From: Candidatus Zixiibacteriota bacterium
GTDB lineage: Bacteria; Zixibacteria; MSB-5A5; JAABVY01; JAHJOQ01
Length of the DNA stretch: 19,699 nt
NCBI GenBank assembly: GCA_024275215.1
Contig: JAJRZO010000017.1
Span: forward strand, 1 to 19,699
Direction: 5' to 3'
Numbering within the stretch: position 1 is the first letter of the stretch; every line of letters begins with the position of its first letter. The position numbers and the translations under genes are program-made. Below, one piece after another: positions 8,901-15,528 of this stretch. The notes beneath the pieces are model-generated. The model had not been told where the DNA came from. It worked only from the letters and a program-made list of their open reading frames with translations, and ran no database searches.

Positions 8901-9666
8901 AGGCTCTTATGATTTCGAAGTCTGTGGAACTGATGGAGTTGGTCTGTATGGTTGCTCGGATGCAGGACTTTCGTTGGCGCCTGTCCACGAAGGCAAGGGG
9001 ACTTTCATCAGGAGCAGCTCAGGTATTTTCGATCTGACCATTCCGAACGATGCTGTAGGCAACGATGCTGTGCTGATTGTTAATGAGATGAATGACAATC
9101 AGACAGTGCCTGACGGATTCAATTTACTAACGGCGGTGCAGATTAAGTCGTATCTGTTGATTTCGAAGCCTGCACAGTTATCTGTCGATCTCGACCAGAT
9201 CGACATGACTGGCATTGACAGGAATGTTGTCGGCCTCTTGCGTCTGAATGATAATGAAGATACTGTGATTCCGACACGATATGATGAGAAAAGTAACAGG
9301 CTGGTTGCGGACATCGATGAATTCGGAATATATGCGCTTGTCAGCACGAAAGATGGTCAGGAATTCGATCACGATGTGATTACGCCATCGTCGTTCGCGC
9401 TCGGACAAAACTGGCCGAATCCGTTTAACATCAGCACTTCAATTTCGTTTGACCTGCCTGTGGAAGCTCAGGTCAGTCTGGTTGTCTACAATCTTCTCGG
9501 TCAGAAGGTTGTTACGCTGATGGATGCTTATGCGAATGCAGGTCACCATATTGTTAACTGGGATGGACGGTCATCGTCAGGAGAAGTCGTGAGTTCAGGT
9601 ATATATTTCTATAGGATCAGGACCGATGCCTTTACTGAAACAAAGAGAATGATGCTTTTGAAATAG
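5983..9666 (+). CDS. Exported M6-family (immune inhibitor A-like) metalloprotease with C-terminal sorting domain
   Basis: A 1227-residue secreted zinc protease. ATG 5983 is preferred over GTG 5977 because AGGGA lies 8 bases upstream of it. The signal peptide ends near VQA (about residue 28). The M6 domain covers about 60-330, with LVILVDFDD, GSMKEYYLENSYG, a calcium-loop-like DSDGNGS, the zinc motif HEFGH (H260, E261, H264) followed by GLPDLYD, and SIMASGSW. A beta-rich linker with LELGETVEFYFEIEN (about 467-580) follows, then a Rossmann-like amidotransferase/ThuA-like domain (about 583-797), a fibronectin III-like domain (about 800-900), further Ig-like sequence, and a type A sorting domain (about 1136-1227). 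The sorting motif reads NPFNIST instead of the usual NPFNPST. The zinc motif has one extra residue before GLPD. The TPR lipoprotein gene follows 16 bases after the stop. Confidence 0.92.
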   Translation: MNHRPYLRSLFLVATGIIAFSLFGANVQAVSLHPDVVRKLRAEGTLDECIAQMNEARAKGVWGAPEHTIRNSLSMDSASEPQVVRLLVILVDFDDNQWQTGADGTVEFFEKLLFSQGELPYGSMKEYYLENSYGKFILTGEVYGWYRMPQNYSYYVNGQAGFGSYPRNAQKMAEDAVLVANDDINYAEYDSDGNGSVEGLIVIHAGEGRETSGSMNDINSHNWSMRNVQNFDGVHLSSYSTVPEEQSDADGLVNIGVICHEFGHQGFGLPDLYDTDYSSSGVSKWSIMASGSWNGGGERPAHFDAWSKYWMGFVQPINIAENELGHVFPPVEDSPHVVQMWANGVPTSQYFLLEYRKKTGYDALLPGEGLLIYYIDEGQSGNSNEEHYKVAVMQADGRFDLENNRSADGGDPWPGTSYKTEFSDRTVPDTRSYAGTITQVGVWDITDYDDSIMADLDVRFSRPLFHCRSSSFDDSNTGNGNDTLELGETVEFYFEIENEWADAENVTCTLTPLDQRIQPVIGSIVIDMVRGLNAVTTNDGNPLSFHIPGDMDSVRVRFQLTIAPSGLGDTAVYETAANIGGTKVLIVADDGGDLFGQYADYYTDALDSLNYTYEVWDKEELGSPGTWQLVYPMIIWFTGDSRTSSFTSDDVQFLSQFLDLGGGLFLTGQDVAQHLSAVDPSFLSDYMRCSYGGSFSEVQYNVHGVAGSAIAGDSLELSLNFSSYAAENQTSADSLVAQNQDDVCLTYVNGSTAGIEVEGDFYRAVLFGFGFENISGFYIYNTRVDVITRVLNYLNGRQSLGNRPPNPFSLIYPADGDTIQTDTISLIWHSSFDFDGGDQVSYEVYYTTSDTSSWQNTTVISDTVFLLSGLQVDSRYYWKVMASDNHGLATSSSETLSFQSTGDITPPSFVLNPIPNSVFPFEFDLMVYPSEPLQGTPVLTVTPPSGSDVNEPLDLLGDRSALVYAAHYTVTASGSYDFEVCGTDGVGLYGCSDAGLSLAPVHEGKGTFIRSSSGIFDLTIPNDAVGNDAVLIVNEMNDNQTVPDGFNLLTAVQIKSYLLISKPAQLSVDLDQIDMTGIDRNVVGLLRLNDNEDTVIPTRYDEKSNRLVADIDEFGIYALVSTKDGQEFDHDVITPSSFALGQNWPNPFNISTSISFDLPVEAQVSLVVYNLLGQKVVTLMDAYANAGHHIVNWDGRSSSGEVVSSGIYFYRIRTDAFTETKRMMLLK

Positions 9667-9682
9667 ATTGAGGTATGCAAAA

Positions 9683-10348
9683 ATGAAATTGAGATATGAA
9701 AAGTTTACCGCGGTCGTAAGTGTCCTGTTGCTGCTGGGCATTGGATGTTCAAAAAAGAAGGTAGAGGAACCGCCGCCGTTCGATGTCAATGCTGCAATGA
9801 CGAGGGCGTGGAACGATTTTCAATCAGATGATTATGATGGCGCTCGTGAAGAATTCTCCAGCGTAATCTCCCATGATGCTGAAAACGCAAATGCGTACAT
9901 GGGCAGGGGATGGTGTTATGCTTATCTGGCAAAGCAAAATGAGTCGCTTTTCGACAGCGCCAAAGCTGATTTCGGCTCTGCAAAAAGCAGGAACATTGGA
10001 AGTGCGGATGCAGACATGGGTTTTGCCGCTGTCTATCGTTCTCTTGATGGGTTTTGCGATTCGGCGATTGTCTTTGCAGGTAATGTTATCGCGGCGGATT
10101 CAAACTATGTATTTTCCAAAGACTTCACGACAAACTATCTTGATGCGCATCTGATCAAGGGATACTGCAATTACTATTTAGGCGAGGATCATTTTCCGCA
10201 GGCGCATATCGAGGTCAATTACCTGTGCACGAGAGTGTTGTATCCGCTTGACTCGCTCTCAGATCCGTCAACATATACCGGCGATTCATACGAGCGGGCG
10301 CTGGCACTGAAGCTGGAATTATTGACAGAACAAATCAGTCCGAGATAG
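9683..10348 (+). CDS. Small TPR lipoprotein
   Basis: A 221-residue protein. ATG 9683 is chosen because GAGG (9670-9673) lies 9 bases upstream; an in-frame TTG at 9668 has no such site. A hydrophobic stretch (VVSVLLLLGIGC) ends at C22, then SKKK. It looks like a lipoprotein signal, but the -3 residue is Gly rather than the usual Leu, so lipidation is likely and not certain. The rest consists of TPR-like helical pairs (AWNDFQSDDYDGAREEFSSV, then GRGWCYAYL, GFAAVYRSL, IKGYCNYYLGED), a protein-protein interaction scaffold. It starts 16 bases after the M6 stop with no terminator between, so it is probably cotranscribed and may serve envelope assembly or protease export; that role is an inference. 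Its own specific function is unknown. Confidence 0.75.
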   Translation: MKLRYEKFTAVVSVLLLLGIGCSKKKVEEPPPFDVNAAMTRAWNDFQSDDYDGAREEFSSVISHDAENANAYMGRGWCYAYLAKQNESLFDSAKADFGSAKSRNIGSADADMGFAAVYRSLDGFCDSAIVFAGNVIAADSNYVFSKDFTTNYLDAHLIKGYCNYYLGEDHFPQAHIEVNYLCTRVLYPLDSLSDPSTYTGDSYERALALKLELLTEQISPR

Positions 10349-10376
10349 CATTCCATGAAGTAAAATCTCTGAACAA

Positions 10377-10405
10377 GGCAGAACCCTTTAGCGGTTCTGC
10401 CGTTT
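10377..10405 (+). terminator. Rho-independent terminator after the protease cluster
   Basis: A perfect 9-bp stem, GGCAGAACC (10377-10385) with GGTTCTGCC (10393-10401), loop CTTTAGC, is followed by GTTTC. The T tract is short, but the position 28 bases after the lipoprotein stop fits a terminator separating the protease cluster from the iron operon. Confidence 0.7.
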
Positions 10406-10452
10406 CACTTGTATTAGGTATGGGAATAAACACGCCCAAATGATCTTGAGCG

Positions 10453-10530
10453 TGGCACCCAATCGTTATTGCGGGTGCTATTGCCCATGCGGATAGTGCA
10501 ATCTTACAGGTCAATCGGCCTGTAAGATTG
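10453..10530. repeat. Two tandem hairpins in the gap before fur
   Basis: Hairpin one pairs 10453-10460 with 10473-10480 (8 bp including one G-T pair, 12-base loop). Hairpin two is a perfect 12-bp inverted repeat, CAATCTTACAGG (10499-10510) with CCTGTAAGATTG (10519-10530), loop TCAATCGG. Neither is followed by a T run, so they are not standard terminators. They could be a palindromic dispersed repeat, a regulator site, or part of a small RNA. No reading frame explains them. Confidence 0.5.
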
Positions 10531-10593
10531 AATCTCCTGTAATCTTCGGATGTGTGAAAAGTAGTACATATTGAGGATATTTCCCGAATTGAT

Positions 10594-10621
10594 TTGACTT
10601 AGTATTGTGTATAAGTATATT
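10594..10621 (+). promoter_or_regulatory. Sigma70-like promoter of the fur-feo operon
   Basis: TTGACT (10594-10599) and TATATT (10616-10621) each match the consensus at 5 of 6 bases, with a 16-base spacer. The expected start, near 10628, falls inside the Fur box immediately downstream. Confidence 0.65.
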
Positions 10622-10640
10622 GAAAATGACTTTCATTTTC
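10622..10640. promoter_or_regulatory. Fur box (iron-responsive operator)
   Basis: GAAAATGACTTTCATTTTC is a perfect 8-3-8 inverted repeat and matches 14 of 19 bases of the classical Fur box GATAATGATAATCATTATC. It begins directly after the -10 element and covers the predicted transcription start, so bound Fur-Fe(II) should block initiation. The downstream genes encode Fur itself and the Feo iron transporter, which agrees with this reading. Confidence 0.8.
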
Positions 10641-10656
10641 GAGAAGAGAAAGTTGG

Positions 10657-11115
10657 ATGATGGACGAAAGACAGATATTCAACGACTATATCAAATCGGA
10701 AGGTCTCAAGGGGACATCTCAGCGTGCGGCAGTCCTGGATGTGTTTTTGGGGACAGAGGGGCATGTGTCAGTGGACGATATGCACAGAATGCTCAGCCGC
10801 AGAAAGCTGAAAGTCGGCTATGCGACTGTTCACAGGACGATGAAACTGATAGCTCAGTGCGGTCTTGCCCGCCAGGTGCGATTCAATGACGGCATCACGA
10901 GATTCGAACATCAGTATATGCACGAGCATCATCATCATCTGGTTTGTACACAGTGCGGCAAGGTTATTGAGTTCAACAGCGATAGAATTGATGATGCAGA
11001 GAAGATTATTCTCAGGAAATACGGTTTCCTGATGCACTCTCATCGTTATGATGTTTTCGGTCTTTGCAAGGAGTGTCAAAATAAAAAAGCCGGGTCAAGC
11101 GTGAAATCCGGTTAG
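10657..11115 (+). CDS. fur: Fur-family ferric uptake regulator
   Basis: A 152-residue metal-dependent repressor. The N-terminal winged helix includes GLKGTSQRAAVLDVF (about 17-30) and the recognition region GYATVHRTMKLI (54-65). The C-terminal metal-binding and dimer domain has the H-rich stretch HEHHHHLVCTQCGKVIEF (about 89-106) and two CxxC pairs (C97/C100 and C137/C140), a structural zinc site in many Fur proteins. Sequence alone cannot fully exclude a Zur or PerR role, but the Fur box at the promoter and feoAB downstream support iron sensing. Two adjacent ATGs (10657 and 10660) could both start it. It probably represses itself and feoAB when iron is plentiful. Confidence 0.9.
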   Translation: MMDERQIFNDYIKSEGLKGTSQRAAVLDVFLGTEGHVSVDDMHRMLSRRKLKVGYATVHRTMKLIAQCGLARQVRFNDGITRFEHQYMHEHHHHLVCTQCGKVIEFNSDRIDDAEKIILRKYGFLMHSHRYDVFGLCKECQNKKAGSSVKSG

Positions 11116-11246
11116 TCACAGGAGTTATAGTTATATTGAGATTCTGGAATCGAACATTGTGTTTCAGGTTCTTCAACCTGTTCGGGACTACGGATGCAGG
11201 TGGTAGTGGTTCGAATCATCCGGGGAACCTAAAGGCAGGCAAAGAG
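11116..11246 (+). other. fur-feoA gap with possible leader structure
   Basis: This 131-base gap contains hairpin CAGGTT-CTTC-AACCTG (11165-11180) and pairing CGGATG (11191-11196) with CATCCG (11217-11222). AGGAG at 11120-11124 stands 11 bases before an in-frame TTG (11136) that would add 37 residues to FeoA. I see no terminator, so feoA is probably cotranscribed with fur. Confidence 0.35.
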
Positions 11247-11480
11247 ATGGCCCTGAGTGATACAAAAGTTGGTGGCGAATATGAGTTTGTCGGTTTAGAT
11301 GGGGGCGCAGGTCTCAGGGAGAAAATCAATTCGATGGGGCTGAATTCCGGTGCGATCCTGAAAATCACTAATAACTCCGGTCATGGTCCTGTGGGACTTG
11401 AGGTCAGGCAAACCAAACTTGGCATCGGGCGTGGTATGGCTCAGAAAATCAGGGTGAGGGAAATTGAGCCGGGAAGTTAG
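11247..11480 (+). CDS. feoA: FeoA, SH3-like partner of the ferrous iron transporter
   Basis: A 77-residue cytoplasmic protein of normal FeoA length. It carries the family pattern: LSDTKVGGEYEFVGLDGGAG, then LREKINSMGLNSGAILKI, and a final strand GMAQKIRVREIE. FeoA is a small beta-barrel SH3-like protein needed for or tuning iron uptake by FeoB. I chose ATG 11247 because the domain begins at once and AGG lies just upstream; an upstream TTG at 11136 would give a 114-residue form with an unusual Arg/Phe-rich extension. Its end overlaps the feoB start by 17 bases, which points to translational coupling. Confidence 0.88.
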   Translation: MALSDTKVGGEYEFVGLDGGAGLREKINSMGLNSGAILKITNNSGHGPVGLEVRQTKLGIGRGMAQKIRVREIEPGS

Positions 11481-13623
11481 AACCCTCGTAGTTGCCCTCG
11501 CCGGCAATCCCAATTCCGGCAAGACTACTATTTTCAACAACCTTACCGGCGCGAGTCAGCATGTCGGCAACTATCCGGGTGTGACTGTAGAAAAAAAAGA
11601 GGGGACTGTCAAAACCGGCAAATATAAAATCAAATTTGTCGATTTACCGGGTACTTACTCGTTATCCGCATATTCCATAGAAGAAATTATCGCACGCAAT
11701 TTCATCATTCAGCAGAAACCGGATGTCGTCATCGATATCGTTGACGCTTCAAATCTTGAACGCAATTTGTATCTCACGACGCAAATTGTCGAACTTGGTA
11801 TTCCGATAATCATCGCACTTAACATGGCAGATATGACAAAGAGTCGCGGCATAGACATCGATGATTCCCTCCTGTCACAGTTGCTTGGTCTTAAAGTTGT
11901 ACCTACTGTCGGCAACAAGAATACAGGAATGGACCGTCTGCTCGATACGATTATCGAGGTGATTGAGAGTGAATCACCTGTAACCCCTGCGACTGTTAAT
12001 TATGGAAAGGAATTCGAGGCTGAGTTGTCGAGGATTTCCCGGATCGTGTCGAAGGATGAGTCTGTCATAGAAGGGTATCGTCCACGATGGATTGCCTTGA
12101 AGCTTCTCGAAAACGATGCCGAAGTAGGCAAGCTGGTCGCCAGACATCGGTATGTCAATGATCTTGTCGATGCCGCCATGAAGGGCGGGGAACGGATCGA
12201 ATCTCTCTATGGCGATACTGTTTCATCAATCATCTCAGATCGCAGGTACGGTTTCATAAGCGGCGCATGCTCGGAAGCTATTCGAATGACGGGTGGCAAG
12301 CGGCATGATATGTCGGATAAGATCGACTCTGCGTTGATACACCCGATTTTCGGACTCCCGATATTTGCTGTGATGATGTGGCTGATGTTTCATCTGACAT
12401 TTACGCTTGGCGAAAAACCGATGGAATGGATCGAAAAAGGTGTAATATTTCTCTCGCAGTTTCTATCTTCTGCAATGCCCGAAGGTCTGCTTCGATCGCT
12501 GATTGTCGATGGTATGATAGCAGGCGTGGGGGGCGTGATTTCATTCCTGCCGAATATCATGCTTCTATTTCTTGCGATAGCAGTTCTCGAAGATACAGGT
12601 TACATGGCTCGTGCGGCTTTCGTGATGGATCGCATCATGCACAGGATTGGTCTGCATGGCAAGTCCTTTATCCCGATGCTGATCGGCTTCGGCTGCACAG
12701 TACCTGCATATATGAGCAGTCGAATTCTCGAAGACAAAACTGACCGCCTTGTTACCATGCACGTATCGACATTTATGAGTTGCGGTGCGCGACTTCCGGT
12801 TTATATCCTCGTGTGTGGCGCATTCTGGCCTGATAACGCGGGAACGGTCATCTTTTCGATCTATGCGCTCGGTGTTGTGACTGCGATTGTTTCCGTGAAA
12901 CTCCTGCGTTCGACGAGATTCAAAGGAATGTCATCACCATTCATCATGGAATTGCCCCCCTATCGTGTACCTACGATGCGAAGTCTTGTGATTCACATGT
13001 GGGAAAGATCGTGGCTATATATCAGGAAAGCGGGGACGATCATTCTTGGTGTGTCAATCATTATGTGGTTTATAATGACTTTTCCCCAAAAGACGGACTT
13101 TGACAAGGACTATGACGGTTTGATCCAGAGTGCGGAGACAGCCGCAGAATCATCTGCTGCGACGTTTGCCGAGACTCAGTCTCTCGTGAGCAAATACAAG
13201 GCGGAGAGATCAGCCGAACGGATGGAGTACTCTGTCGCGGGGAGAATAGGAAAACTTATCGAACCAGTCATCTCACCGTTGGGATTCGACTGGAGGCTTG
13301 GTGTCGCGATATTTTCAGGATTCGCGGCGAAGGAAGTTGTCGTTTCAACAATGGGCACAGTCTACGGTGTAAGCGAATCGGGTGAGGAATCACGTTCTTT
13401 AAGGCAGAGACTTGCCGAGGATCCGAAATATTCAAAGTTAATCGCGTATGCGTTTGTTGTTTTTGTCCTGCTTTATATGCCCTGTATGGCTGCGCTCGCG
13501 GTATTTCTGCGGGAATCAGGTTCGTGGAAAGAGCTTCTTTTCCAGATTTCATACACATTTGTACTCGCATGGAGCATGGCGTTCATCGTATATCAGGGTG
13601 GAAGGCTGATCGGACTCGGATGA
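11464..13623 (+). CDS. feoB: FeoB ferrous iron transporter
   Basis: A 719-residue inner-membrane Fe(II) importer with an N-terminal G domain: G1 GNPNSGKT (14-21), NYPGVTVEKKEG, G3 DLPG (60-63), G4 NMAD (120-123). The G5 region reads PTVGNKNTG rather than the common SA-containing form. The membrane part has two gate motifs, GFGCTVPAYMSSR (C411) and FMSCGARLPVY (C440), plus YMPCMAALAVF (C674), all conserved cysteines of the pore region. A charged Ala/Glu-rich linker lies at about 540-590. The start is TTG 11464, preceded by GGTGAGGG inside feoA; TTG is rare but no better start precedes the G1 motif. It follows feoA directly and precedes a small cysteine-containing membrane protein by 14 bases. 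Transcription is probably Fur-controlled. Confidence 0.95.
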   Translation: MSREVRTLVVALAGNPNSGKTTIFNNLTGASQHVGNYPGVTVEKKEGTVKTGKYKIKFVDLPGTYSLSAYSIEEIIARNFIIQQKPDVVIDIVDASNLERNLYLTTQIVELGIPIIIALNMADMTKSRGIDIDDSLLSQLLGLKVVPTVGNKNTGMDRLLDTIIEVIESESPVTPATVNYGKEFEAELSRISRIVSKDESVIEGYRPRWIALKLLENDAEVGKLVARHRYVNDLVDAAMKGGERIESLYGDTVSSIISDRRYGFISGACSEAIRMTGGKRHDMSDKIDSALIHPIFGLPIFAVMMWLMFHLTFTLGEKPMEWIEKGVIFLSQFLSSAMPEGLLRSLIVDGMIAGVGGVISFLPNIMLLFLAIAVLEDTGYMARAAFVMDRIMHRIGLHGKSFIPMLIGFGCTVPAYMSSRILEDKTDRLVTMHVSTFMSCGARLPVYILVCGAFWPDNAGTVIFSIYALGVVTAIVSVKLLRSTRFKGMSSPFIMELPPYRVPTMRSLVIHMWERSWLYIRKAGTIILGVSIIMWFIMTFPQKTDFDKDYDGLIQSAETAAESSAATFAETQSLVSKYKAERSAERMEYSVAGRIGKLIEPVISPLGFDWRLGVAIFSGFAAKEVVVSTMGTVYGVSESGEESRSLRQRLAEDPKYSKLIAYAFVVFVLLYMPCMAALAVFLRESGSWKELLFQISYTFVLAWSMAFIVYQGGRLIGLG

Positions 13624-13637
13624 AGAGGATATGATTT

Positions 13638-13811
13638 ATGTATGAACTCATAGTAGTATTCGTGATTGTCGGCATAGCCGGTTTCTATGTCGGCAGACGG
13701 CTTTTAAGGCAACTCAAAGGTCGGGGTTGCGAAGATTGTGACCATTCGCAACGCGCGAAGTGTAATGAAACATTGATCCAATTGAAGCCATTCGATGAGA
13801 AAAAGCTCTGA
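13638..13811 (+). CDS. FeoB-associated cysteine-containing small membrane protein
   Basis: A 57-residue frame starting with ATG 13638 and ribosome site AGAGGA (13624-13629), 8 bases upstream. It has one membrane helix (ELIVVFVIVGIAGFYVG, about 3-19), then a basic stretch and a cysteine cluster CEDCDHSQRAKC (C31, C34, C42). The layout matches the FeoB-associated Cys-rich membrane proteins encoded right after feoB in many bacteria, whose exact role is not settled; metal handling or a FeoC-like part has been proposed. Position 14 bases after feoB and the strong ribosome site support a real gene. Confidence 0.8.
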   Translation: MYELIVVFVIVGIAGFYVGRRLLRQLKGRGCEDCDHSQRAKCNETLIQLKPFDEKKL

Positions 13812-13990
13812 TTGTTGTCTCATATATTCCTGTACTTTCACAATCTGCAGAAGACGTCAGGAGCACAGGGCTCCTGACCTACAAGACTGATCGAGTCCGC
13901 ATATCAGCTATCATGTGTCAGTTCGATCTTGACCGAAGCCTTGCATATCCTTATCAAGTAAGATCGGAATCTAAGAATCGAGTTGTTATC
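13812..13990 (+). other. Gap between the feo operon and the ecfT operon
   Basis: This 179-base gap holds one strong hairpin (13856-13878) and must contain the ecfT operon promoter unless there is read-through from feo. No clear promoter pair was found. An in-frame ATG at 13913 would extend EcfT by 26 residues. Confidence 0.4.
13856..13878. repeat. Perfect palindromic hairpin, REP-like or terminator stem
   Basis: GTCAGGAGC (13856-13864) pairs with GCTCCTGAC (13870-13878) around the loop ACAGG. The 9-bp GC-rich stem stands 45 bases after the last feo gene but has no T run on either side, so it is not a standard intrinsic terminator. Shape and location fit a dispersed palindromic element or a transcript-end stabilising stem. 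Confidence 0.55.
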
Positions 13991-14785
13991 ATGCCGAATG
14001 AATTCAAACACCGAGACAGTTTCATATTCAAGATCGACCCGAGAGTCAAGCTGATCTGGACTCTCTCCATGATGGCATTGACAGCTTTTGTTTTTTCGGC
14101 GTATCTGTACGCCGGGTTGACAATATATCTCTTTGCACTATTCACGATTTCACGACTCTCATGGTCTCGACTCCTTCCTGCTTGTCGCATATTCCTGATA
14201 ATGTTTGCAATCACGTTCTTACTGCATACGCTGTTTGGAACTGCTGGAGGAACGGTGTATTTCCATATCGCTGGTATCAAGATAACTTCAGGGAGTATTC
14301 ATGACGGCTTGCTTTACTCCTATCGTATAATGCTGTTTCTCATAATTGCGGCGATCTCAGATATGTCAACATCGGCAATTGATATGGCTGATGGGATTCT
14401 CAAACTGATCAAACCGCTCAGACATCTGCGTATCCCTGTCAGTGAAATCGCTACGATGTTGTTCGTGGCACTCAGGTTCGTGCCGGTCCTGACTGATGAA
14501 GCACGCATTATTCGCATGTCTCAAATGGCGAGGGGAATGAAAACCGGCGGCGGTTTGATTGGAAAAATTCGTTCTGCCAGAATGTTGGTGATGCCTCTGA
14601 TGATGGGAGCCGTGCGTCGCGCGGACAATCTGTCGCTCGCAATCGAGAGTCGCGGATATCGTGTCGGGATTATCAGGACATCAATGCGAGAATTTGTGCT
14701 CACATGGCGTGATGAGGTTTTCGTTATCGTAACTCTGGCTTTTGTGGGAATACTGCTCTGGGTGGACAGGATCGTTGTTTCATGA
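13991..14785 (+). CDS. ecfT: ECF transporter transmembrane coupling subunit EcfT (CbiQ-like)
   Basis: A 264-residue polytopic membrane protein of normal EcfT length. DPRVKLIW (16-23) opens the family domain, then about five hydrophobic helices. Two coupling motifs are present in the cytoplasmic helical part: MARG (179-182) and ESRG (219-222), which contact the ATPases in known ECF complexes. EcfT joins a vitamin or metal-binding S component to two ATPases. No EcfA or S component lies in this window; upstream is the feo operon. The start is ATG 13991, because the domain begins 15 residues in; ATG 13913 would add an unusual hydrophilic tail. Its stop overlaps truA (ATGA). The substrate cannot be predicted. 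Confidence 0.87.
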   Translation: MPNEFKHRDSFIFKIDPRVKLIWTLSMMALTAFVFSAYLYAGLTIYLFALFTISRLSWSRLLPACRIFLIMFAITFLLHTLFGTAGGTVYFHIAGIKITSGSIHDGLLYSYRIMLFLIIAAISDMSTSAIDMADGILKLIKPLRHLRIPVSEIATMLFVALRFVPVLTDEARIIRMSQMARGMKTGGGLIGKIRSARMLVMPLMMGAVRRADNLSLAIESRGYRVGIIRTSMREFVLTWRDEVFVIVTLAFVGILLWVDRIVVS

Positions 14786-15528
14786 ATTATAAATGCGTTA
14801 TCGAGTACGATGGTACTGACTTCTGCGGATGGCAGGTGCAGCCGAATCTCAGGACAATCCAGGGTGAAATCGAAAAAGCGACTTCCAAAATGGCGAAGTC
14901 TGCAGTCAAAGTTATCGCCGCGGGGCGCACTGATGCGGGTGTCCATGCTGTCGGGCAGGTAATCAACATGCGCATCGATAAGGACTGGACGGCTGATATA
15001 GTCTTGAAAGGCATCAACTCGCTCCTGCCGCCGGACATTCTCATAAAACGGTGCAGAGTGGTCAGCGACAGTTTCAATGCGCGGTTTGACGCAACATCGA
15101 GAGAATATCGTTTCCAGATTTATGCGGGTAGGAGCGCCCTCAGGAGAAATCGATTCTGGTGCACTGATTCCAGATTCGAGTATAACATGCTGACTGACCT
15201 TGCATCATACATTACTGGCGAACATGATTTCGGGTCGTTCTGTGTGCTGAAATCGCAGAAAGAGTCAAACATTTGTACGGTAACAAAATCATGCTGGACA
15301 AAGCGAGGAAATGAGTATACTTTCCACGTTGTTGCAAACCGATTCCTGCACGGGATGGTGAGGTCTTTGGTGGGTACAATGGTCAAAGTCGCGAGTGGAC
15401 AGCTTTCGGAGTCACGGTTCCAGAGTTTGCTTCGTACACCGAATCGATCCGCTGAAATCTTTACAGCCCCGCCTCAGGGCCTAACGCTTGTGAAAGTCAA
15501 ATACCGACAATATGTTACGGGAGGTTGA
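14782..15528 (+). CDS. truA: tRNA pseudouridine(38-40) synthase
   Basis: A 248-residue cytoplasmic enzyme that converts uridines 38-40 of the tRNA anticodon arm to pseudouridine. The N-terminal IEYDGTDFCGWQ (7-18) and the catalytic motif AAGRTDAGVHAVGQV (46-60), with nucleophile D51, are clear, and the length is normal. Later motifs (FNARFDATSREYRF, FLHGMVRSLVGTM) match the family. The start overlaps the ecfT stop by four bases, so translation is probably coupled. The ecfT-truA order is common in other bacteria, where ATPase genes usually precede ecfT; here they do not. Confidence 0.95.
   Translation: MNYKCVIEYDGTDFCGWQVQPNLRTIQGEIEKATSKMAKSAVKVIAAGRTDAGVHAVGQVINMRIDKDWTADIVLKGINSLLPPDILIKRCRVVSDSFNARFDATSREYRFQIYAGRSALRRNRFWCTDSRFEYNMLTDLASYITGEHDFGSFCVLKSQKESNICTVTKSCWTKRGNEYTFHVVANRFLHGMVRSLVGTMVKVASGQLSESRFQSLLRTPNRSAEIFTAPPQGLTLVKVKYRQYVTGG

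Noticed and set aside
11165..11228. tRNA-like signals: GGTTCGAATC (11208-11217) and a hairpin with TTCAA in the loop, suggesting a class II or selenocysteine tRNA
   Set aside because: The bases next to the T-loop do not form a T stem (AGTGG against CATCC), no matching acceptor strand exists, and the hairpin loop size is wrong for an anticodon arm.
10377..13900. CRISPR-like or tandem repeat array suggested by several hairpins
   Set aside because: The hairpins differ in sequence from each other, are not regularly spaced and have no cas genes nearby.
13913..13990. Longer EcfT start at ATG 13913
   Set aside because: The extra 26 residues are hydrophilic and unlike the family, and ATG 13991 gives the normal 264-residue length.
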